Shown one piece after another: positions 5,123 to 9,707 of a DNA stretch of 9,707 nucleotides (position 1 is the stretch's first letter; each line of letters begins with the position of its first letter). The notes under the pieces were generated by a model, which was given only the letters and a program-made list of their open reading frames with translations, made no database searches and was not told the DNA's origin. The stretch is from an uncultured Clostridia bacterium (GTDB lineage Bacteria; Bacillota; Clostridia; Christensenellales; UBA1242). Where the stretch lies: contig CANRGF010000025.1 of NCBI GenBank assembly GCA_947630075.1, positions 1 to 9,707 on the forward strand, written 5' to 3'. The position numbers and the translations under genes were made by a program.

Positions 5123-6391
5123 TTAGAAATAAATTTCATATTGCAGGCTGCCAAACACCACTGTGTCGCCGTCTTTCACTCCCGCTTCTTTTAATTTGTC
5201 TAATATGCCGTCCTTTTCAAGGCGTTGCTGGAAATAGGCAAGGGAGCGGCTGTCGTTAAACACAATTCCTCGCTGCAAATTTTCCAAATATCCGCCCGAT
5301 AGTTCAAACACATTTGGTGCAAGGCATTTAATTTCGATGCTTGACGTGTCCTTTTTCTCAAGCTCTGCTTGCTCCACAGGGATTGGGGCAGATTTCGGCA
5401 AGGTCTTTAACTTTTCATAAATGGCTTTTACTAAATCGTCCACATTTTTGCGAGTGATTGAACTTATAGGGATAATTTGCACATTTTTTCTGATTTTTTT
5501 CTTAAATTTTTCAATTTTTTCATCCACATTTTCAATTAGGTCAAGTTTCGTAAACACCACAATTTGTGGCAATTTAGATAATTTTTCGTTATATTTTTTT
5601 AATTCTGTGTTTATTGTTTTATAGTCTTCCACAATGTCGTTGCCGTAAAATTCACTAGCGTCAATCACATGCACAACCAATCGCGTGCGCTCAATGTGTG
5701 CCAAAAACTCGTGCCCAAGCCCAGCGCCTTCGCTTGCTCCGTCAATAAGACCTGGTATGTCTGCCACTACAAAACTGTCATCGTAAATTTTCACCACACC
5801 TAAATTTGGCGATAGGGTGGTGAACTCATAATCAGCAATTTTAGGCTTTGCATTTGTGATTACGCTAAGTAGGGTGGATTTGCCAACATTTGGTTTGCCC
5901 ACAAGAGCCACATCTGCAATGGTCTTCAATTCAAGCGTAACCTTATAAGGCTTAACAGCTTCACCCAACTGACTAAATCTTGGGCTTTGCCTAGTGGGGG
6001 ATTTAAAAAAGTTGTTTCCTTTGCCTCCTCTTCCCCCTTTGAGAGCCACAAATCTTTGCCCGTCTTCCACCATGTCTGCAATCACTTGCTTTGTGGCTGT
6101 GTCTTTAATCACAGTTCCGCATGGCACTTTAATTTCCACATCTTTGCCATTTTTGCCATTTTGCAAATTTCCGCTGCCACCTTCACCATTTTCTGCCTCA
6201 AATTTTTTTGTGTATTGAAAATCCACAAGAGTGTTTTTGTTTTTATCCGCCACAAAAATAATAGAGCCGCCGTTTCCGCCGTCCCCACCATCTGGACCAC
6301 CTTTTTCCACATATTTTTCACGATGAAAGCTCACTTTTCCGCTGCCGCCGTTCCCAGCCTTGATTGTGATTGTAACTTTATCCAAATTCAT
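5123..6391 (-). CDS. obg: Obg family GTPase (ObgE/CgtA)
   Basis: This 422-residue protein is a complete three-domain Obg. The glycine-rich OBG fold covers about 1-158 (GGPDGGDGGNGG at 31-42). The G domain has G1 GKPNVGKS (165-172), the Obg switch region with TT at 191-192, G3 DIPG (211-214), G4 TKLD (281-284) and G5 near SSI (310-312). The C-terminal OCT domain covers about 352-422. Obg binds GTP and GDP and acts in late 50S ribosomal subunit assembly and stress control. G4 has Thr in place of the usual Asn (NKxD), a variant seen in other GTPases. It is the first gene of a three-gene operon with the GNAT gene and yhbY. The usual upstream partners rplU and rpmA are absent; nth lies there instead. 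GAGGG (6400-6396) supports the start. Confidence 0.98.
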   Translation of the reverse strand: MNLDKVTITIKAGNGGSGKVSFHREKYVEKGGPDGGDGGNGGSIIFVADKNKNTLVDFQYTKKFEAENGEGGSGNLQNGKNGKDVEIKVPCGTVIKDTATKQVIADMVEDGQRFVALKGGRGGKGNNFFKSPTRQSPRFSQLGEAVKPYKVTLELKTIADVALVGKPNVGKSTLLSVITNAKPKIADYEFTTLSPNLGVVKIYDDSFVVADIPGLIDGASEGAGLGHEFLAHIERTRLVVHVIDASEFYGNDIVEDYKTINTELKKYNEKLSKLPQIVVFTKLDLIENVDEKIEKFKKKIRKNVQIIPISSITRKNVDDLVKAIYEKLKTLPKSAPIPVEQAELEKKDTSSIEIKCLAPNVFELSGGYLENLQRGIVFNDSRSLAYFQQRLEKDGILDKLKEAGVKDGDTVVFGSLQYEIYF

Positions 6392-6411
6392 AAGTCCCTC
6401 TTATTTATTTG

Positions 6412-6440
6412 ATTTTAGCAAACAATAAATATTTTGTCAA
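6412..6440 (-). promoter_or_regulatory. Sigma-A promoter of the obg operon
   Basis: Minus strand: TTGACA (6440-6435), a 17-nt spacer and TAAAAT (6417-6412), about 20 bases before the obg ATG. This is a near-consensus promoter, followed by a short leader that contains the ribosome binding site. Confidence 0.85.
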
Positions 6441-6451
6441 TCTAAATTTAA

Positions 6452-6480
6452 TTGACTCAACAGAATGATTTATTAATAAT
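6452..6480 (+). promoter_or_regulatory. Possible plus-strand promoter facing the 3' end of nth
   Basis: TTGACT (6452-6457), a 17-nt spacer and AATAAT (6475-6480) match the sigma-A pattern at five of six positions in each box. The expected start near 6487 leaves GGAG and then ATG 6498. The region is very AT-rich, so chance is a real alternative. Confidence 0.35.
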
Positions 6481-6497
6481 TGAAGAAGGAGATTACA

Positions 6498-6698
6498 ATG
6501 AAAGAAGTATTAATAAGTCTCATCGGCTTATTTTTCCTTTATAAAATTTGCAAACATCTTTTAATTTACAATTTTCACAATTTGGGCGAATTGCCTTGCA
6601 AATTTCTCTGCCAAACAAAATCATTTGATGATGAGTTTTGCTTCTCTCATCGTGTGGCACAATTTTTAATAAACTCATTTCGCACTCGTAAGGAGTAG
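6498..6698 (+). CDS. Possible small membrane-type ORF overlapping nth in antisense
   Basis: ATG 6498 is preceded by a strong ribosome binding site, AGAAGGAG (6484-6491), at good spacing, and by a possible promoter. The frame runs 66 codons. It opens with a hydrophobic stretch (residues 4-15, VLISLIGLFFLY) followed by basic residues, which recalls a small membrane peptide. Most of it lies antisense to the 3' end of nth, where the sequence is constrained by that gene, so the downstream codons may be meaningless. It could be a real short gene, a source of antisense RNA against nth, or the remains of a truncated gene. The initiation signals are the only support. Confidence 0.25.
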   Translation: MKEVLISLIGLFFLYKICKHLLIYNFHNLGELPCKFLCQTKSFDDEFCFSHRVAQFLINSFRTRKE

Positions 6699-7155
6699 AA
6701 TTTTCACTTGCCAAGCCAAGCCGTTTAGAAACTCTGTGCACATGTGTGTCCACCGCTATGGTTTGCCCGCCAAAAGCGTTTGCAATCACCACATTTGCCG
6801 TCTTTCTGCCAACCCCACGCAAACTTGTCAATTCTTCCATGGTTTTAGGCACATCGCCACCAAATTTATTCACCAAATCCGCACTTGTTTCAATTAAGGC
6901 TTTAGATTTTGCGTTGTAAAATCCGCATGGGTGAATGATTTTCTTTATTTTTTCTTCGCCCAAATTTAGCATTTTCTCAGGTGTGTTTGCAATTTTAAAC
7001 AAATCTTTTGTAACTATATTTACTCGCTTGTCTGTGCATTGAGCGGAGAGCACCACCGCCACAAGCAACTCGTATGGTGTGGAAAAGTCTAGCGAGCAAT
7101 TTGCGTTAGGATAAAGCTCATCAAGATATTGTTTTATTTTTTCAAACTTTCTCAT
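6520..7155 (-). CDS. nth: Endonuclease III (DNA glycosylase/AP lyase)
   Basis: This 211-residue protein has the length and motifs of bacterial Nth, which removes oxidised pyrimidines from DNA and cuts the resulting abasic site. The helix-hairpin-helix is LRGVGRKTANVV (112-123), with the catalytic Lys at 118. The catalytic Asp is D136 (VDTHVHR). The four iron-sulfur cysteines, C186, C193, C196 and C202, have the exact C-x6-C-x2-C-x5-C spacing. LSAQCTD (36-42) is also a family hallmark. ATG 7155 is the only plausible start, matching the N-terminus of E. coli Nth, yet it has no Shine-Dalgarno sequence and sits six bases after a near-consensus -10 box, suggesting a leaderless mRNA. It is transcribed separately from the DUF3343 gene upstream. 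Confidence 0.97.
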   Translation of the reverse strand: MRKFEKIKQYLDELYPNANCSLDFSTPYELLVAVVLSAQCTDKRVNIVTKDLFKIANTPEKMLNLGEEKIKKIIHPCGFYNAKSKALIETSADLVNKFGGDVPKTMEELTSLRGVGRKTANVVIANAFGGQTIAVDTHVHRVSKRLGLASENSTPYECEMSLLKIVPHDERSKTHHQMILFGREICKAIRPNCENCKLKDVCKFYKGKISR

Positions 7156-7161
7156 AATTTA

Positions 7162-7190
7162 ATTTTATCATATTTTATTGTTTTAGTCAA
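7162..7190 (-). promoter_or_regulatory. Sigma-A promoter of nth, leaderless geometry
   Basis: Minus strand: TTGACT (7190-7185), a 17-nt spacer, TAAAAT (7167-7162), then six bases and the nth ATG at 7155. Each box matches consensus at five of six positions. Transcription is expected to start at the A of the ATG, leaving no room for a ribosome binding site. Confidence 0.7.
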
Positions 7191-7212
7191 TTTTTTTGTG
7201 GGGTGGCTGACT

Positions 7213-7473
7213 TCAAAATATTTTTTCCACTCGCTCATAAGCTCCGTTTAAACTAACATGATAAACGCCCAAAAACCCGTCATAATTTTTGTTTGCAAGC
7301 ATAGATTTTATGGCGTTCAAATAGCGATAATCAGCCCGCACACTTAGTCCACAACTAACGGACACTGTGCGTGGAGTGTTCACAACGCTTGCGCTTATCC
7401 CATACAGTTGCAAATTTTTTACAAAAGCATATAGTGAGTTTCGTGATTTGAAAGCAATAATTAAATAGTTCAT
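7213..7473 (-). CDS. DUF3343 family protein (putative Se/S carrier-like)
   Basis: This 86-residue protein matches the DUF3343 pattern. It starts with a strand (YLIIAFKSRNSLYAF), has the conserved VNTPR (31-35), and then SCGLSV (40-45), whose Cys41 is the residue thought to carry sulfur or selenium. Members of this family occur in Clostridia near selenium genes and class V aminotransferases, and here it is divergent from one, 80 bp away. A role in moving sulfur or selenium as a persulfide or perselenide is inferred from family and context. No selD or selA is in the window. The start is supported by TGAGG (7483-7479) five bases before the ATG. Confidence 0.85.
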   Translation of the reverse strand: MNYLIIAFKSRNSLYAFVKNLQLYGISASVVNTPRTVSVSCGLSVRADYRYLNAIKSMLANKNYDGFLGVYHVSLNGAYERVEKIF

Positions 7474-7487
7474 ATTTGCCTCAATTC

Positions 7488-7517
7488 ATTTTATTTTGAT
7501 TGTCCGTTTTTAGTGAA
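7488..7517 (-). promoter_or_regulatory. Possible promoter of the DUF3343 gene
   Basis: Minus strand: TTCACT (7517-7512), an 18-nt spacer and TAAAAT (7493-7488), 14 bases before the ATG. The -10 box is good and the -35 box is weak. No clear promoter was found for the divergent cysteine desulfurase. Confidence 0.4.
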
Positions 7518-7553
7518 AATCACAAATCTTTATGAAATTGCATATTGTGAGAT

Positions 7554-8696
7554 ATGATATATTTAGACAATGCTGCAACAAGTTTTTTTAAGCCAATTCA
7601 GGTGAAAAAAGCCGTTATGAATGCAATAGAACATCTCACGGCAAATCCGGGCAGGAGTGGGCATTTTTTATCTCAAAAAACTGCCGAAATTGTGTTTGAC
7701 ACGCGTGAAAAAATCAAACAACTTTTCAATGCAGAGAACTATGAAGTGATTTTCACAAAAAATTGCACGGAAGCACTAAATCTTGCCATTTTTGGTTCAT
7801 TAAATGATGGCGATCATGTCATCACCACGAGTTTTGAGCATAACTCTGTGTTGCGTCCGCTTGAACATTTAAAATCCAAGGGGGTAGATGTTTCCACTCT
7901 CTTTTGTGAAGTGGAAAATCTTCCAGCGGAAATAGAAAAAACCATTTGCAAAAACACAAAGATGATAATCACCACAGCCTGTTCAAATGTAACGGGTGAA
8001 ACATTGCCCATCTTGGAAATTTCAAAAATCGCCAAAGACCACAATTTACTATATTTGATTGATGGCGCTCAAGCGAGTGGGCATATTCACATAGACTTGT
8101 CCAACTTAGGTGTAGATATGTTTGCTTTTGCTGGGCATAAAGGACTTTTTTCCACAACTGGTGTGGGCGGATTGGTTGTGAAGCGTGGCACAAAACTAAA
8201 ACCAATAATTTTTGGAGGTACGGGCACTGAAGGAACAAATTTAATTCAACCAAGTGGAATGCCAGAAGGATTGGAGGCAGGCACAATTCCGTCAATTCCA
8301 ATCATTAGTTTGAATGCGGGTGTGGAATATGTGTTAAAAAATTTTGAAAATATTTTAAAGAAAGAGCAAGATCTTTCATCTTACACCTTTAAAAGATTGA
8401 GTGGCCTTAATTTCATCAAGATGTATTCCAAGCCAAACTCAAAAAATGTGTTTAGCTTTAACGTCTCAGATTTAGATTGCATGTCTGTGGCAGACCTATT
8501 AAACGAAAAGGGAATATGTGTGCGCTCGGGAATTCATTGTGCACCTCTTATTCACAAAAAATTGTGCACGGACATTTCTGGTGCAGTGCGTGTGTCGATA
8601 GACAGTTTCAACACATTTGATGAAATAGATAAATTAGTGAATGCACTAATTGAAATGCACTCACTAAAAATTAAAAACACACATAATGAAAATTAA
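7554..8696 (+). CDS. Class V aminotransferase, cysteine desulfurase family
   Basis: This 380-residue PLP enzyme releases sulfur (or selenium) from cysteine (or selenocysteine). Visible motifs are the N-terminal YLDNAATS (3-10), the PLP-stacking His96 (FEHNS), Asp170 and Gln173 (LIDGAQ), the PLP Lys196 (AGHK), and the catalytic Cys329 in RSGIHCAPL (325-331). The Cys context is like the SufS/CsdA group rather than NifS/IscS. The short N-terminus fits the TIGR01977 (EF2568-like) clade, which is often found near selenium-use genes. The divergent DUF3343 gene supports a sulfur or selenium transfer role, probably with that protein as acceptor. No iron-sulfur assembly genes (sufB, sufU, iscU) are adjacent. 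The ribosome binding site is weak (GTGAG just before the ATG). Confidence 0.95.
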   Translation: MIYLDNAATSFFKPIQVKKAVMNAIEHLTANPGRSGHFLSQKTAEIVFDTREKIKQLFNAENYEVIFTKNCTEALNLAIFGSLNDGDHVITTSFEHNSVLRPLEHLKSKGVDVSTLFCEVENLPAEIEKTICKNTKMIITTACSNVTGETLPILEISKIAKDHNLLYLIDGAQASGHIHIDLSNLGVDMFAFAGHKGLFSTTGVGGLVVKRGTKLKPIIFGGTGTEGTNLIQPSGMPEGLEAGTIPSIPIISLNAGVEYVLKNFENILKKEQDLSSYTFKRLSGLNFIKMYSKPNSKNVFSFNVSDLDCMSVADLLNEKGICVRSGIHCAPLIHKKLCTDISGAVRVSIDSFNTFDEIDKLVNALIEMHSLKIKNTHNEN

Positions 8697-8756
8697 AAAA
8701 TTTTAAAAATAAATGAAAATCGGCATAAAAATTCAAAAATCTTTCATTTTAGGTAC

Positions 8757-8782
8757 AAAAATTTGAAATTTTAAAAATTTTT
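8757..8782. terminator. Weak AT-only hairpin between convergent genes
   Basis: AAAAATTT (8757-8764) can pair with AAATTTTT (8775-8782) around a ten-base loop, with T's overlapping the right arm. It lies in the 85-bp gap between the cysteine desulfurase and the membrane protein gene. Without G-C pairs it would be a poor terminator, and such matches are common in AT-rich DNA. Confidence 0.2.
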
Positions 8783-9579
8783 TATTTATTTTGCCTATTT
8801 TTTATGATTGGCATTATTTTGCAGATGATTGCAAAAATCATAAGTCCGCTTGCAAAAATTAAATAATAAACATGAAATGGCAAAATTATCGAACTAAAAA
8901 TTAAAATCAGTCCGCACAAAAAATAACTTTTTGCTTTTGCTGGCAAAAATAAATTTTTCAAAAAATCCGTCCATGAAAATTTTGAAATGCTGTCATCCAA
9001 ATTTGAGCAGTCAGGGAGAATATTGGTTTTTTTAAAAAAGTCTTGATAAATTTTTCTCTTGTCATAAATAAAAATTTTTTTATCTTTAAAAATGTTTTTG
9101 GGGTTGAAGTCCAACTCGTTGCAAAAGATATCAAAACAGTCTATTTTTTTATCAAAGTGTTTGCTCATGAGATTTATCAAATCGTTTTCGTTAAGTTTTT
9201 TTAAATCTGTTGCTAAAATCACTAAGTGCTTTCCAAGGGCGTCCTTATAAGTCAATTTTTGACCAATCATTTCCACTTCAAAATTTTTTTCTAAAATGCT
9301 TTTCAAGAGCAATTTTTGTTCTCTTTCTTTATACAGTCTGAATGCTAGCGTTAATTTGTTCATTTCCTCAATCTGTTTTCTATTTAATTCAGCTTTTTCA
9401 TTTTTTTTGCCTACGAAGAAATATATTAGGAAAAGCACGGCGAAGGTGAAAACTAAACTTATTGCAAAGCTAACCCATAAATCCGCCACATAAAAATTTA
9501 TCCATGCAAAAATAAGCAAAAAAACTGCCACACTCACAAAAACTTTGTCTATTAAACTAACCAACCAAAACTTTGTCAT
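8782..9579 (-). CDS. Four-helix membrane protein of unknown function
   Basis: The frame can be read from a TTG at 9615, but ATG 9579 is chosen because the extra codons overlap a likely -10 box (TAAAAT, 9610-9605). The 265-residue product has two N-terminal membrane helices (about 13-33 and 35-56), a charged soluble domain of about 160 residues (57-216), and two C-terminal helices (about 217-234 and 236-256). Basic residues after helix 2 (VGKKNEK) and at the C-terminus (KNRQNK) suggest that the soluble domain and the tail face the cytoplasm. The soluble domain starts with a helical region (60-100) and then has alternating strands and helices. I recognise no catalytic motif or family. There is no Shine-Dalgarno sequence before the ATG. 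It diverges from the partial gene at 9676. Confidence 0.8.
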   Translation of the reverse strand: MTKFWLVSLIDKVFVSVAVFLLIFAWINFYVADLWVSFAISLVFTFAVLFLIYFFVGKKNEKAELNRKQIEEMNKLTLAFRLYKEREQKLLLKSILEKNFEVEMIGQKLTYKDALGKHLVILATDLKKLNENDLINLMSKHFDKKIDCFDIFCNELDFNPKNIFKDKKIFIYDKRKIYQDFFKKTNILPDCSNLDDSISKFSWTDFLKNLFLPAKAKSYFLCGLILIFSSIILPFHVYYLIFASGLMIFAIICKIMPIIKNRQNK

Positions 9580-9640
9580 ATTTAGATATTTGCCCAAAAT
9601 GCGGATTTTACACAAATAAATTATTTTATTAAAAAATCAG

Positions 9641-9669
9641 TTGACAAATAAATTTATAAAATTTATCAT
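9641..9669 (+). promoter_or_regulatory. Sigma-A promoter of the right-end gene, leaderless geometry
   Basis: TTGACA (9641-9646), a 17-nt spacer, TATCAT (9664-9669), then six bases and ATG 9676. The -35 box is perfect and the -10 box matches five of six. This is the same spacing to the start codon as for nth, and there is no ribosome binding site. Confidence 0.65.
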
Positions 9670-9675
9670 TTTTAT

Positions 9676-9707
9676 ATGATAAAAAATTTGATTGATAAAA
9701 AGAAACT
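9676..9707 (+). CDS. Start of an unidentified plus-strand gene
   Basis: ATG 9676 opens a frame that reads MIKNLIDKKK before the window ends. It is supported by the promoter directly upstream rather than by coding length. Ten residues are too few to name the product; the Lys-rich start suggests a cytoplasmic protein. Confidence 0.45.
   Translation, partial: MIKNLIDKKK

Noticed and set aside
5987..6412. Long plus-strand frames of 141 and 74 codons and a 70-codon minus-strand frame over the 5' part of obg
   Set aside because: They are shadows of the glycine-rich Obg N-terminal domain, whose repeated GGN codons keep other frames open.
7191..7212. Possible terminator between the DUF3343 gene and nth
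   Set aside because: Only a five-base AGTCA/TGACT match around a long loop is present, with no stable stem before the T-rich stretch.
7501..7530. Short inverted repeat GTGA-AAA-TCAC between the DUF3343 gene and the desulfurase
   Set aside because: Arms of four bases are too short to claim an operator. It may only reflect the overlapping -35 region.
7969..8301. 110-codon minus-strand frame inside the cysteine desulfurase
   Set aside because: It is antisense to the PLP-binding region of a clearly real gene and lacks initiation signals.

Overview
This window comes from a low-GC bacterium that uses the standard bacterial code (TGA ends nth, yhbY and the DUF3343 gene). It has consensus-like sigma-A promoters (TTGACA/TATAAT with 16-18 bp spacers) and GGAGG-type ribosome binding sites. 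An AprX-like subtilase and a DUF3343 gene beside a cysteine desulfurase point to a Clostridia-like Firmicute, probably an uncultured one. This placement is inferred from gene content only.

Layout. 1-726 (minus): most of an ABC-type ATPase whose catalytic motifs are nearly all altered; it runs off the left edge. 779-2216 (minus): an AprX-like subtilisin behind a 90-residue helical protein. 2297-2776 (plus): a low-complexity protein with a repeated K-x-I-L-x-x-L motif, convergent with an unrecognised 212-residue protein (2795-3433, minus) that has its own promoter and terminator. 3434-3604: a compact divergent control region with two promoters and two inverted repeats. 3605-4283 (plus): two tandem paralogous small proteins of unknown function, ending in a terminator that also contains the stop codon of the convergent yhbY.

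4290-6391 (minus) is a ribosome-assembly operon: obg, a GNAT acetyltransferase and yhbY, behind one strong promoter. Then come nth (endonuclease III, minus) and a DUF3343 Se/S-carrier-like gene (minus) diverging from a class V cysteine desulfurase (plus). The right end has a four-helix membrane protein of unknown role (minus) and the first ten codons of a plus-strand gene.

The most interesting signals are: (i) the degenerate ABC ATPase; (ii) three genes (at 726, 7155 and 9676) whose predicted promoters all place the -10 box exactly 6 nt before the ATG with no Shine-Dalgarno sequence, suggesting leaderless mRNAs; (iii) the tandem paralogs with their control region; and (iv) a cluster of small unrecognised proteins around the intracellular subtilase. 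No RNA gene, CRISPR array or mobile element was seen. No gene-free stretch exceeds 300 bases.
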